Numbered from the stretch's first letter, positions 8,720-16,665 are shown. The stretch: DNA of 42,240 nt from Dorea_D sp963559605 (GCA_963559605.1 CAUWLL010000023.1:1-42240); one strand, 5' to 3'. Notes: a model not told the origin generated them from the letters alone. Numbers and translations are program-made.

Positions 8720-9694
8720 ATGAAAAGCAGAAAGAAAATATTTATTCTGGCAGAGTCGGTTCTGGCAATTTTGGTTATCATGCTTGCGTTCGTTATGATT
8801 GGGGATAAACGCGGGGAAAGTCTCGGAAAAGTATCTGTCATCGTGCGCAATCCCGATGATAATAAATGGTCTGCATTTAAACATGGGCTTAAAATGGCGG
8901 CGCAGGACTACAAGATTGATTTGATGATAGTCAGTACCGGGGATATGCAGACGGCGGAAGATGAGAGACGTATTATTGAACAGGAGATGAAAAAAGGCGT
9001 TGATGCAGTGATCGTAGAGCCTATTCCGAGAACAGGAACAATGGGTATGCTTCGAAAACTGGAAAAAGATATACCGATTTTGCTGATCGGGCAGGGGATG
9101 CCGGAAAACAAAGAAGAAGAGCAGTTTCCGGTTACAGAGCCAAGTCAGAGCCAGATGGGAAAAGCGCTGGCAGAAGAAATTCTAAAAGATAATAACAGAG
9201 ACTTGAACGGAAAGACGATAGGGATCGTGTCTGAGACTACAGATTCTAAATCTGCGGTGCAGAGGATAGACGGCCTGCGGACGCATTTGGAAGAAGCAGG
9301 AGGGAAAATACTTTGGAGTGTATCCGGTGATTTCGGAGAGGTAGAAGGAGAGTTTCTAAGCGCACAGCCCGGGGTGGATATGATTGCGGCAATGGACGAT
9401 AACAGTTTGACGATGGCTGGCAAATATGTATCAAGTAAGGAGACTTTTGATGCGAGATTATATGGAATCGGTAATTCATCGGAATCGATATATTATCTGG
9501 ATATGGAGATAGCAGAGTGCCTTGTCGTTCCGGACGAGTTTAATGTGGGATACCAAAGTCTGACAGAGATAGCAGAGAGTTTCTTACATTCTTCCTCGGA
9601 ACTTACAGGCAGAGACATATCTTACCGGAGTATTCGGCAAGGAGAACTGTTTTCCGGGAAGAACCAGCAGATTTTGTTTAATGTGAGTCAGTAA
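8720..9694 (+). CDS. Membrane-anchored sugar-binding-protein-like sensor component
   Basis: 324 residues with an N-terminal hydrophobic segment (about 7-27) but no lipobox cysteine, so it is either anchored by that helix or secreted. The rest resembles periplasmic-binding-protein type 1 folds (KVSVIVRNPDDNKWSAFKHG near the start; DAVIVEPIP; IGIVSETTD). It starts 14 nt after the kinase stop, with AAAAGGG upstream, and precedes a second binding protein by 16 nt. No permease or ATPase gene adjoins it, which favours a sensory role with the kinase, as known for some sugar-sensing YesM/LytS systems. Ligand unknown. Confidence 0.78.
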   Translation: MKSRKKIFILAESVLAILVIMLAFVMIGDKRGESLGKVSVIVRNPDDNKWSAFKHGLKMAAQDYKIDLMIVSTGDMQTAEDERRIIEQEMKKGVDAVIVEPIPRTGTMGMLRKLEKDIPILLIGQGMPENKEEEQFPVTEPSQSQMGKALAEEILKDNNRDLNGKTIGIVSETTDSKSAVQRIDGLRTHLEEAGGKILWSVSGDFGEVEGEFLSAQPGVDMIAAMDDNSLTMAGKYVSSKETFDARLYGIGNSSESIYYLDMEIAECLVVPDEFNVGYQSLTEIAESFLHSSSELTGRDISYRSIRQGELFSGKNQQILFNVSQ

Positions 9695-9710
9695 AAAGTG
9701 AGGTGTAAGT

Positions 9711-10736
9711 ATGAAAGTGAAAAATATGATAGTGGTCATAGCACTTTTTGTAAGTACCCTGTGTTTGAGCGGCTGTAAAGAGCAGAAAACGGATGTCAGA
9801 GAGGAGCTGTATATCGGAGTGACCTGTTATGACCAGAGCGATGTGTTTCTGGACGAACTTCTGGAGTGTTTTAAGGAATCTTGTAATGACAGAGAGATTA
9901 CGGTAACTATACGGGATGCAGTAGGTGCGCAGCGTACACAAAACGATCAGGTGCAGGAATTGATCGACGAGGGCTGTAATGTGTTGTGTGTGAATCTGGC
10001 AGACCGGACGGATCCTTCGGAAATCATTGATATGGCAAGGGAACGGAATGTTCCGATTATATTTTTTAACAGAGAACCGGTTGCCGAAGATCTGAGACAG
10101 TGGGACAACCTTTATTATGTAGGGGCATATTCCAAACAGTCCGGTATTATGCAGGGAGAGCTGGCGGCAGATACGATCTGGAAAAATAAAAAGACAGACC
10201 GCAATAAAGACGGGAAGATCCAATATGTAATGCTGGAAGGCGAGACCGGACATCAGGATTCTATTATTCGGACAGAATATACAGTAAATACACTGAAAAA
10301 TAAAGGGATTGAATTGGAAAGGCTTAGTTATGGAATTGCGAATTGGAACCGGGCGCAGGCGCAGAACAGAATGTCACAGATGATCAGGCAGTACGGCAGT
10401 GAGATAGAACTTGTATTATCCAATAATGACGATATGGTGCTTGGGGCAATAGACGCCTATCAGGAGTCAGCCATAGGAAAAACAGAGTATCCGTTGTTTT
10501 TTGGGATCGACGGTATCAAAGAGAGTCTGGAGGCGGTAAAAGACGGAACCTTGGCTGCAACCGTATATAATGACAAAGAAGGGCAGGCGGAGGTTATGGC
10601 AGAGCTTGCTTATTCGCTTATAACTGGAGGTGATCTGAAAGAAATGAAATTTGAAAATGGCAGGTGTATCTATACAGATTATGAGAAAGTGACGCCGGAT
10701 AATGTGAAGGAGTTTTTGGCGAGGGAGAAAAAATAA
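9711..10736 (+). CDS. MglB-like glucose/galactose-binding lipoprotein, canonical order
   Basis: 341-residue lipoprotein (lipobox LCLSGC, Cys22). It has the standard MglB order: IGVTCYDQSD near 35, VNLADRTDP near 95, PIIFFNREP (115-123), calcium loop DRNKDGKIQ (163-171), GHQDSIIR (180-187), NWNRAQAQ (211-218), SNNDD (237-241), FGIDG and a TVYND motif near the end. These cover most of the sugar-contact positions of E. coli MglB. It is the last gene of the kinase operon rather than of a transporter operon, so it could present sugar to the kinase or share the mgl permease upstream. The neighbouring permuted MglB aligns to this protein in two swapped blocks. Confidence 0.87.
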   Translation: MKVKNMIVVIALFVSTLCLSGCKEQKTDVREELYIGVTCYDQSDVFLDELLECFKESCNDREITVTIRDAVGAQRTQNDQVQELIDEGCNVLCVNLADRTDPSEIIDMARERNVPIIFFNREPVAEDLRQWDNLYYVGAYSKQSGIMQGELAADTIWKNKKTDRNKDGKIQYVMLEGETGHQDSIIRTEYTVNTLKNKGIELERLSYGIANWNRAQAQNRMSQMIRQYGSEIELVLSNNDDMVLGAIDAYQESAIGKTEYPLFFGIDGIKESLEAVKDGTLAATVYNDKEGQAEVMAELAYSLITGGDLKEMKFENGRCIYTDYEKVTPDNVKEFLAREKK

Positions 10737-10742
10737 CAACAA

Positions 10743-10778
10743 AAAGTCGTGTTATCCAAGTTCGGAAAACACGACTTT
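10743..10778. terminator. Bidirectional terminator between the sensor operon and tRNA-Leu
   Basis: An 11-bp inverted repeat (10743-10753 with 10768-10778) and a 14-nt loop. Read on the minus strand it is followed by a run of T, suiting tRNA-Leu. On the plus strand the T tract is short. Confidence 0.75.
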
Positions 10779-10782
10779 CTCA

Positions 10783-10863
10783 TGCGGATGACAGGAATCG
10801 AACCTGCACGGGATGCCCACTAGATCCTAAGTCTAGCGCGTCTGCCAGTTCCGCCACATCCGC
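10783..10863 (-). tRNA. tRNA-Leu (anticodon TAG)
   Basis: Read on the minus strand: acceptor GCGGATG pairs with CATCCGC. The anticodon stem CTAGA/TCTAG encloses CTTAGGA, giving TAG. A long variable arm marks a class II tRNA. The T loop is TTCGATT. Discriminator A; no CCA encoded. Confidence 0.95.
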
Positions 10864-10879
10864 TCAAAACTACTTTGTT

Positions 10880-10908
10880 AATATACAACAGGAAGAAGCT
10901 CTTGTCAA
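10880..10908 (-). promoter_or_regulatory. Promoter of tRNA-Leu
   Basis: On the minus strand, TTGACA (10903-10908), a 17-nt spacer and TATATT (10880-10885), placed 17 nt before the tRNA. Near-consensus vegetative promoter. Confidence 0.85.
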
Positions 10909-10924
10909 GAGTTATCTCTCCCCC

Positions 10925-10953
10925 TTGCGGTGTGGCAATATTTGTCTTATAAT
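10925..10953 (+). promoter_or_regulatory. Promoter of the sufC-sufB operon
   Basis: TTGCGG (10925-10930), a 17-nt spacer and TATAAT (10948-10953), about 50 nt before the sufC start. Confidence 0.75.
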
Positions 10954-11004
10954 GGACTGTAATTGCAAAAAAAGATATGTAGTAGGATAAAGGAGTGTAT
11001 GCAG

Positions 11005-11724
11005 ATGCTTGAGGTAAAGAATCTGACATTTAAAGTAGATGAAAATGGAAGAGAGAGAAGTATTGTAAAAGATATTAGTTTCCGGGTTGAGGACGGAGAG
11101 ATGATTGTCATTACCGGACCCAATGGCGGTGGAAAATCTACCCTTGCCAAAGTGCTTATGGGAATCGAGCAGGCAGATTTTGGACAGATTTTCCTGGATG
11201 GAGAGGATATTTCTGCTTATGATATAAACCACAGAGCGAATGCGGGAATCGGCTTTGCTTTTCAGCAGCCGCCGAGATTTAAAGGAATGACGGTGAACAG
11301 GCTTCTTGAGCTGGCAGCAGGAAGAGAGGTCTCTCATCAGGAATGCTGTAAGATGCTAAGCGCGGTAGGACTTTGTGCGCAGGAATATGTCAACCGTGAG
11401 GTGGACGGCACACTTTCTGGCGGAGAGATGAAACGTCTGGAGATAGCTACCGTTCTTGCAAAACCACACAAATTGTGTATCTTTGATGAGCCGGAGGCAG
11501 GAATCGATCTGTGGAGCTTTTCTATGTTGATTCAGGAGTTTGAGAAGATCCACAGGGAGAAGAATGAGAGTTTGATCCTTATTTCCCATCAGGAGAAGAT
11601 CATTCGGATGGCTGACCGTATTATGGTTATCGAGGATGGTAAGATTCGGGCGATCGGAGCAAAGGATGAGATTATCCCTACATTGTTCGGCAGTGAAAAT
11701 TGCGCGTGTCCAAAGAGAAGCTAA
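11005..11724 (+). CDS. sufC: SufC-type ATPase for iron-sulfur cluster assembly
   Basis: 239-residue soluble ABC ATPase. Walker A GPNGGGKST, signature LSGGEMKRLEIA, Walker B LCIFDEPEAGIDL; no membrane partner gene is nearby. SufC works with SufB as the scaffold on which Fe-S clusters are built in the cytoplasm. The ATG at 11005 is 9 nt from AGGAG; an ATG at 10999 is only 3 nt from it and less likely. A SufB gene follows after 18 nt, and there is no sufD, sufS or sufU here. This matches the minimal two-gene SUF form seen in Clostridia and archaea (called SMS/SufCB). Confidence 0.9.
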   Translation: MLEVKNLTFKVDENGRERSIVKDISFRVEDGEMIVITGPNGGGKSTLAKVLMGIEQADFGQIFLDGEDISAYDINHRANAGIGFAFQQPPRFKGMTVNRLLELAAGREVSHQECCKMLSAVGLCAQEYVNREVDGTLSGGEMKRLEIATVLAKPHKLCIFDEPEAGIDLWSFSMLIQEFEKIHREKNESLILISHQEKIIRMADRIMVIEDGKIRAIGAKDEIIPTLFGSENCACPKRS

Positions 11725-11742
11725 GGAAGAGGTGTAGAATAG

Positions 11743-12669
11743 ATGACAGAATTAGATCGAATTACAGAAGAGATATTGAAAAAAATCAGTGACGGGGAAT
11801 TTAAGCAGGAAGGCGCATTCAACCTTCGGCATAATGGAATCCAGCTCTGCCATGGTGACAGTGAACATGTGAAGATTAAGAAAAAAGAGGACAAACAGGG
11901 CATCGATATTTTTATTGACGGCGATACCAAAGGCGAGACCGTAAGCATTCCGGTAGTTGTGAATGCCTCCGGTGTGGATGACGAGGTTTACAATGATTTT
12001 TATATTGCAGAAGGAGCAGATGTAAATATTGTAGCAGGCTGCGGGATCCATAACAGCGGATGTAATGACAGCCGTCATAACGGTATTCATGCATTTCATA
12101 TCGGAAAAGGTGCAAATGTGCGCTATGAAGAAAAACATTACGGCGAAGGCGAGGGAACGGGAGCAAGAATTCTCAATCCGGTGACCAAGATTTATATGGA
12201 CGAGGATTGTGTGTTTACACTGGACTCTGTGCAGATTAAGGGTGTAGATTCTACAAAACGTGAGACAGATATTGTGATGGGTGCAGGTTCTAAGCTATAT
12301 GTTCTTGAGAAATTAATGACACATGATAATCAGTTTGCACAGTCTGATATGGAGATCCAGATGAATGGCGAGGAAAGTTCTGCGCAGATTATTTCCCGTT
12401 CTGTGGCGAAAGGAACATCAAAACAGGTATTTCACCCGAAGGCTGTCGGAAATGCAAAATGTCAGGCGCACGTGCAATGTGATTCTATCATTATGGATCA
12501 TGCGGAGGTTGCATCCATTCCAGAAATCAATGCGAGACATCTGGATGCCGCTATTATCCATGAGGCGGCGATCGGAAGGATTAATGATGAACAGTTGATC
12601 AAGCTCCGCACACTGGGAATGACAGAGGAAGAGGCAGAGGGGATTATCATTGATAATTTCCTGAATTAG
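11743..12669 (+). CDS. sufB: SufB/SufD-type scaffold protein (short form)
   Basis: 308 residues, much shorter than E. coli SufB (about 495), as in minimal SufCB systems. The centre is the beta-helix typical of SufB/SufD: repeats of short hydrophobic strands such as VNIVAGCGIHNSG, and conserved SDMEIQMNG, HPKAVGNAKCQAHVQCDSI and IPEINARHLDAAIIHEAAIG. Cysteines near 105, 112 and in the C-terminal strand region could hold or receive the cluster or sulfur; this is inferred. The C-terminal helix region (LRTLGMTEEEAEGIII) is the usual SufB/SufD tail that binds SufC. It presumably forms the complex with the upstream ATPase. Confidence 0.88.
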   Translation: MTELDRITEEILKKISDGEFKQEGAFNLRHNGIQLCHGDSEHVKIKKKEDKQGIDIFIDGDTKGETVSIPVVVNASGVDDEVYNDFYIAEGADVNIVAGCGIHNSGCNDSRHNGIHAFHIGKGANVRYEEKHYGEGEGTGARILNPVTKIYMDEDCVFTLDSVQIKGVDSTKRETDIVMGAGSKLYVLEKLMTHDNQFAQSDMEIQMNGEESSAQIISRSVAKGTSKQVFHPKAVGNAKCQAHVQCDSIIMDHAEVASIPEINARHLDAAIIHEAAIGRINDEQLIKLRTLGMTEEEAEGIIIDNFLN

Positions 12670-12707
12670 ACAAGAAAAAACAGACGGGACGACAGGTGGG
12701 ATTACAG

Positions 12708-13556
12708 ATGAGAAAACGATGGAAAATAATGAAACGAGCGCTTTACATGGAACTGAGAGAACACAAAAGTTCTTTTATCGTGTATATGACTTTGCGAGTG
12801 CTCGTCATTTTGATGATGGTATTGCAGTTTTTTAACCGGAACTATGAGAATGTCTTTTTGTGCATACTGACGTTGTTGCTTTTGGTCATACCAAGTCTTA
12901 TACAGATCAATTTGAAGATAGAGCTTCCAACCGCTCTTGAAATTACCATACTGGTTTTTATATTTGCGGCAGAAATATTAGGGGAAATACAGTCGTACTA
13001 TATCAGGATTCCGGTGTGGGATACGGCTCTTCATACGATTAACGGATTTTTAATGGCGGCGATCGGATTTGCACTGGTAGATATTCTGAATCGCAGTAAA
13101 AAAGTATCGATGAACTTATCCCCGCTATTTGTATCAATTGTGGCTTTTTGCTTTTCTATGACAATCGGCGTTATCTGGGAATTTTTTGAGTTTGGAATGG
13201 ATTGTTTTGTGGGATTTGATATGCAAAAAGATACGATTGTAAATGCTATTAATTCTGTTATGTTGGATCCGACAAACAGCAATGTCGTTATGCGGATTCC
13301 TGACATTACCGATGTTGTTGTAAATGGGAAAAGCTTAGGCCTCGGAGGGTATTTGGATATTGGACTGGTTGATACGATGAAAGATTTGATCGTAAATTTT
13401 ATTGGGGCAGTTGTTTTTTCGGTAATAGGATACTTTTATATTAAGAACAGAGGAAAAGGAACGTTTGCAAGGCGGTTTATTCCAAGACTGAAAGCCAAAG
13501 AAGCGGATTTTCTGGAGCAGGCAGAAGCGGAAGAGGATGAGAAAATAAATTCGTGA
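12708..13556 (+). CDS. Polytopic membrane protein, YjdF/DUF2238-like
   Basis: 282 residues with about six hydrophobic segments. A central stretch WDTALHTINGFLMAAIGFAL and the later GVIWEFFEFGMD recall the DUF2238 (E. coli YjdF) membrane family; this is from memory of the motif and is moderate. A charged C-terminal tail (residues about 260-282) is rich in Glu. The ATG at 12708 follows AGGTGGG by 7 nt; a GTG at 12696 overlaps that site and is rejected. It starts 38 nt after sufB and could be co-transcribed. Function unknown. Confidence 0.7.
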   Translation: MRKRWKIMKRALYMELREHKSSFIVYMTLRVLVILMMVLQFFNRNYENVFLCILTLLLLVIPSLIQINLKIELPTALEITILVFIFAAEILGEIQSYYIRIPVWDTALHTINGFLMAAIGFALVDILNRSKKVSMNLSPLFVSIVAFCFSMTIGVIWEFFEFGMDCFVGFDMQKDTIVNAINSVMLDPTNSNVVMRIPDITDVVVNGKSLGLGGYLDIGLVDTMKDLIVNFIGAVVFSVIGYFYIKNRGKGTFARRFIPRLKAKEADFLEQAEAEEDEKINS

Positions 13557-13572
13557 TAATTTATACAAAATG

Positions 13573-13581
13573 TGCTATAAT
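13573..13581 (+). promoter_or_regulatory. Extended -10 promoter for the 53-residue protein
   Basis: TGCTATAAT matches the extended -10 form, 30 nt before the ATG at 13612. No clear -35. Confidence 0.5.
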
Positions 13582-13611
13582 ACTTTTATCATAAAAAAAG
13601 GAGGTAGCATT

Positions 13612-13773
13612 ATGACGGAAGAACTGATCAGAGAAGTAAAACATATTCAGAAGTGTTTGAATGCAAAAGAAATGTCTGGTGATGATTTCGAGGAGAAGAT
13701 GCAGATTGTAAAGAAATTAGAGGAAGTGTCCGGTTACCTCAAAGACGCGCTTGGCAGAGGAATTGAATTTTAA
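13612..13773 (+). CDS. Small helical protein, unknown function
   Basis: 53 residues, charged and almost entirely helix-forming (heptad-like Leu/Val/Ile spacing through residues 1-45). No Cys, no membrane segment. The start is well supported by AAGGAGG 6 nt upstream, and it has its own promoter and a strong terminator at 13795, so it is likely a real gene. I do not recognise a family. It sits tail to tail with rubredoxin. Confidence 0.7.
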   Translation: MTEELIREVKHIQKCLNAKEMSGDDFEEKMQIVKKLEEVSGYLKDALGRGIEF

Positions 13774-13794
13774 ACAGAATGTATGAAATATGGA

Positions 13795-13824
13795 AAAAGA
13801 GCAAAGCGTCGGCTTTGCTCTTTT
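13795..13824. terminator. Bidirectional terminator between the 53-residue protein and rubredoxin
   Basis: A 13-bp perfect stem (13795-13807 with 13812-13824) and a 4-nt loop; A-rich on the left and T-rich on the right arm, so it works both ways for the two converging genes. Confidence 0.85.
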
Positions 13825-13843
13825 CATGTTATATGTTTTACGA

Positions 13844-14002
13844 CTATGCCTCTACGAATACTTCTTTACCCATGCCGCAGATCGGACATACCCAATCATC
13901 CGGAATATCCTCGAAAGCTGTTCCGGCAGCAACTCCGTTATCCGGATCGCCTACCTCAGGATCATATTCATAGCCACAAGGTTCACATACATATTTTTTC
14001 AT
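13844..14002 (-). CDS. Rubredoxin
   Basis: 52 residues, the normal rubredoxin length. The iron-binding motifs are CEPCG (Cys6, Cys9) and CPICG (Cys39, Cys42). Between them are the family features YEYDPEVGDP and GTAFEDIPDDWVCP. It carries one iron on four cysteines and passes single electrons, in anaerobes often for oxygen or peroxide detoxification. The ATG at 14002 follows GGAGGTAAT. It stands alone on the minus strand between a terminator and the methyltransferase gene. Confidence 0.97.
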   Translation of the reverse strand: MKKYVCEPCGYEYDPEVGDPDNGVAAGTAFEDIPDDWVCPICGMGKEVFVEA

Positions 14003-14106
14003 GTTATATTACCTCCATCTATAATTTTTATATAGTTTTTACTGTTTATATTGCCAGAATACATGAGAAGCGAAATGATTTCTGTGACTTCGTCACAAAA
14101 GTCGTT

Positions 14107-14973
14107 TTAAATTTCTTTTGCCTCCCATCTTCCGGAAGCTCCACATGGGAGAACAAGGCCGGAATGTGTAACCGGAAGCCCGATCTCCTGAGAGTCCACA
14201 GTTCCCTTCCAGCGTTTCAGTTCTGTTGCCAGCATGTAAGTCAGTACTGCCGGAGCAAGTCCGGTTGTGTAAGAGTTGATCAGGAAAAAGAGGGGATTGT
14301 CCGATAAAATCTGTGTACAGAGTTTGATCAGAGGATGGATAGCGTCCTCGATTTTCCAGATTTCCCCTTTCGGTCCTCTTCCGTAGGACGGAGGGTCCAT
14401 AATGATGGCATCATAGTGATTGCCTCTGCGGATTTCCCGTTCCACAAATTTTACACAGTCATCGACAAGCCAGCGGATCGGTTTGTCGGAAAGTCCCGAG
14501 GATGCTGCGTTTTCTTTCGCCCAGTTGACCATGCCTTTGGAAGCGTCGACATGTGTGACGCTTGCGCCGGCTGCGGCTGCGGCTAATGTTGCGCCTCCTG
14601 TATAGGCGAAGAGGTTCAGAACTTTTATGGGGCGGTCTGCCCGCCTGATTTTGTCAGAGAACCAGTCCCAGTTTACTGCCTGCTCGGGGAAAATCCCGGT
14701 GTGCTTGAAGCTGAAAGGTTTTAAGTTAAAAGTCAGTTCTTTATAATGAATCTGCCACTGCTTCGGAAGGTCGAAAAACTCCCATTCACCGCCGCCTTTT
14801 TTACTGCGGTGGTAATGTCCGTTCATGCGTCGCCATCCGGGGACTGTCTTCTCTGTGTCCCAGATGACTTGCGGATCAGGGCGCACCAGTGTATACTCTC
14901 CCCAGCGCTCTACCTTTTCTCCCTTACTGCAATCTATTACTTCGTAGTCTTTCCAATCGTTGGCAATCCACAT
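14107..14973 (-). CDS. Class I SAM-dependent methyltransferase, RlmI/RlmK-like
   Basis: 288 residues. The C-terminal two thirds is a Rossmann methyltransferase: SAM site NLFAYTGGATLAAAAAGA (near 118-135), then THVDASKGMVNWAKEN, acidic VDDCVKF, and the catalytic motif MDPPSYGRGPKGEIW. These are the features of the RlmI/RlmK group (COG1092), which modifies 23S rRNA. The N-terminal part lacks a full PUA domain, so the target may differ. AAGGA lies upstream of the ATG at 14973. It is on its own transcript, between rubredoxin and the PHP gene, which is divergent. Confidence 0.85.
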   Translation of the reverse strand: MWIANDWKDYEVIDCSKGEKVERWGEYTLVRPDPQVIWDTEKTVPGWRRMNGHYHRSKKGGGEWEFFDLPKQWQIHYKELTFNLKPFSFKHTGIFPEQAVNWDWFSDKIRRADRPIKVLNLFAYTGGATLAAAAAGASVTHVDASKGMVNWAKENAASSGLSDKPIRWLVDDCVKFVEREIRRGNHYDAIIMDPPSYGRGPKGEIWKIEDAIHPLIKLCTQILSDNPLFFLINSYTTGLAPAVLTYMLATELKRWKGTVDSQEIGLPVTHSGLVLPCGASGRWEAKEI

Positions 14974-15106
14974 AATCTATAATCCTTCCTGATATATAAG
15001 TATATAAGTTATTATTAAAATTATAGCATGGCTAAAAGGAAAAAGAAAGGATTTCTAAAATATAGATAACATCTATAAAAGATGAATATTTATAAAAAAA
15101 CTCTAT

Positions 15107-15135
15107 TTGATGATAGCCATTATTCTATATATAAT
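15107..15135 (+). promoter_or_regulatory. Promoter of the PHP gene
   Basis: TTGATG (15107-15112), a 17-nt spacer and TATAAT (15130-15135). The ribosome site AGAGGAGG starts at 15143, so the leader would be very short. A second TATAAT at 15137-15142 is too close to the ribosome site to be used easily. Confidence 0.75.
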
Positions 15136-15158
15136 GTATAATAGAGGAGGCAAAAAAT

Positions 15159-15812
15159 ATGCTGATTGATCTGCACATGCACGAAATGACATATTCTAAA
15201 GACAGCTTTTTGAAGCTGGACGAAATTGTAAGGATCGCCAAAGAACGTGGTCTTGATGCGATCTGTATTACGGACCATGACAGTATGGGGCTTCGAGAGT
15301 ACGCCGGAGAATACAGTGAGTCTGTCGGTTTTCCTATTTTTGTGGGAATTGAATATTTTTCCCTGCAGGGAGACATCGTCGCGTTTGGAATCGAAGACTA
15401 TCCGAAGGAACGTATACCGGCGCAAGAGTTTATCGACTATGTAAAGGCTCAGGGCGGTGTGTGTTTTGCTGCCCATCCGTTCCGCAACAATAACCGTGGA
15501 CTGGAAGAAAACTTGCGGAAGGTGCGGGGACTTGACGGACTGGAAGTGTTAAATGGAAGTACCAGTATTGAGGCTTGTATGAAAGCGGCGGAATACGCGG
15601 AGGAGCTGGGACTTTTTACAGTAGGAGCAAGTGATTGTCATATTCCATCCAAAGTAGGAATATGTGCCACTTATTTTCCACAGGAAGTACGGACGATGGA
15701 AGAATTTATTGCCGAGTTAAAAAAGGGCAGGATGAAACCTGTTTTTTACAAAGATTCAGAGTATCATATGATAAATCATAAAAAATACATTTACCTTTCC
15801 AACCATCAGTGA
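15159..15812 (+). CDS. PHP-domain metal-dependent phosphoesterase
   Basis: 217 residues. The first metal motif LIDLHMHE (His6, His8) and the second ICITDHDSMG (Asp-His near 35) are typical PHP motifs, followed by FAAHPF and GASDCHIP with further metal ligands. Members hydrolyse phosphoesters with two or three metals; the substrate here is unknown. The start is set by AGAGGAGG 8 nt upstream. yedF begins 56 nt downstream without an obvious terminator between, so the selenium genes may partly be read from this promoter. Confidence 0.87.
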   Translation: MLIDLHMHEMTYSKDSFLKLDEIVRIAKERGLDAICITDHDSMGLREYAGEYSESVGFPIFVGIEYFSLQGDIVAFGIEDYPKERIPAQEFIDYVKAQGGVCFAAHPFRNNNRGLEENLRKVRGLDGLEVLNGSTSIEACMKAAEYAEELGLFTVGASDCHIPSKVGICATYFPQEVRTMEEFIAELKKGRMKPVFYKDSEYHMINHKKYIYLSNHQ

Positions 15813-15868
15813 TAGAATATATCTATAAGTGTTGGAACAGGTGATGATTCTTAAGGAGGATAATTACC

Positions 15869-16474
15869 ATGATTACAGTCAATGCTATGGGAGACAATTG
15901 CCCGATCCCGGTTATCAAGACCAAAAAGGCAATGCAGACAATTACAGGACCGGAGACTATCGAGGTTCTGGTAGATAATGAGATTGCCGTTCAGAATGTG
16001 ACCAAAATGGCGGCAAGCGTAGGCGGAAGTGTTTCTTCTGAAAAGCTGGGAGACAAAGAATTTAAAGTTGTGATCCAGATGAATGGTGCAATGGCAAGTG
16101 GAGTAGATGAGGAGGAGACATGTATGCCGGATACAAGAAGTAATACTGTAGTAGTAATAGCATCAGACCGCATGGGAAGCGGAAATGACGAGCTTGGAAA
16201 AGTATTGATCAAAGGATTTATTTTTGCAGTTACACAGTTAGACACTTTGCCAAAGGCTATGTTATTCTATAATGGCGGAGCGACGCTTACAGCAGAGGGC
16301 TCTGATTCGTTGGCGGATTTGAAGTCATTGGAAGCTCAGGGAGTGGAGATAATGACTTGTGGTACATGTCTGGATTACTATGGATTGAAAGAGAAGCTTG
16401 CGGTCGGTACTGTGACAAATATGTACAGTATCGTTGAGACTATGGCTTCGGCAGGAAAGATTTTAAGTCCATAA
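15869..16474 (+). CDS. yedF: YedF: TusA-like plus DsrE-like selenium metabolism protein
   Basis: 201 residues. Residues 1-72 are TusA/SirA-like with the sulfur- or selenium-carrying motif GDNCPIPV (Cys11). Residues 88-201 are DsrE-like, with TCGTCLDYYGL near 170 holding two further cysteines. This two-domain form is the YedF protein found beside selD, selA and selB in selenium-using Clostridia; it is thought to handle reactive selenium, but its reaction is not settled. AAGGAGG lies 13 nt before the start. It is first in the selenium cluster. Confidence 0.92.
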   Translation: MITVNAMGDNCPIPVIKTKKAMQTITGPETIEVLVDNEIAVQNVTKMAASVGGSVSSEKLGDKEFKVVIQMNGAMASGVDEEETCMPDTRSNTVVVIASDRMGSGNDELGKVLIKGFIFAVTQLDTLPKAMLFYNGGATLTAEGSDSLADLKSLEAQGVEIMTCGTCLDYYGLKEKLAVGTVTNMYSIVETMASAGKILSP

Positions 16475-16503
16475 TCCGAAAACAGATAAAATATGTGGCG
16501 TGT

Positions 16504-16596
16504 TGTGACAGGTAATGTGTGACAATCCATAAAGAAGTGCAAAATGCCGGGCCTTTGTAGACAGAAAGGGTTCGGCTATTTGTGTGTTGAGTGACA
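16504..16596 (+). repeat. Short TGTGACA-type direct repeats upstream of selD
   Basis: TGTGACA occurs at 16504-16510 and 16518-16524, 14 nt apart, with a related TGAGTGACA at 16588-16596. Between the second and third copies lies the hairpin at 16543-16580. They might be operator half-sites, but chance is not excluded in a 93-nt stretch. Confidence 0.3.
16543..16580 (+). terminator. Imperfect hairpin between yedF and selD
   Basis: GCCG (16546-16549) pairs with CGGC (16573-16576), and an inner CCTTT/AAAGG pair extends the stem. A T-rich but G-interrupted run follows. It could be a weak terminator or attenuator for yedF transcripts. Confidence 0.4.
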
Positions 16597-16665
16597 GTTT
16601 GGTGATAGGAAGATTATGAAACAGAATTATGCAATGAAATAGAGATTAAGAGGGAGGAACTTATG

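Noticed and set aside
9678..10253. 191-residue minus-strand open frame
   Set aside because: It is a shadow of the MglB-like lipoprotein and has no ribosome site or recognisable motif.
13783..14307. Plus-strand open frames over the rubredoxin region
   Set aside because: They are antisense to rubredoxin and the methyltransferase, both of which show strong family motifs.
16475..16662. tRNA-Sec (selC) gene in the gap before selD
   Set aside because: No long acceptor/T arm or TCA anticodon loop could be found; only a weak hairpin and repeats.
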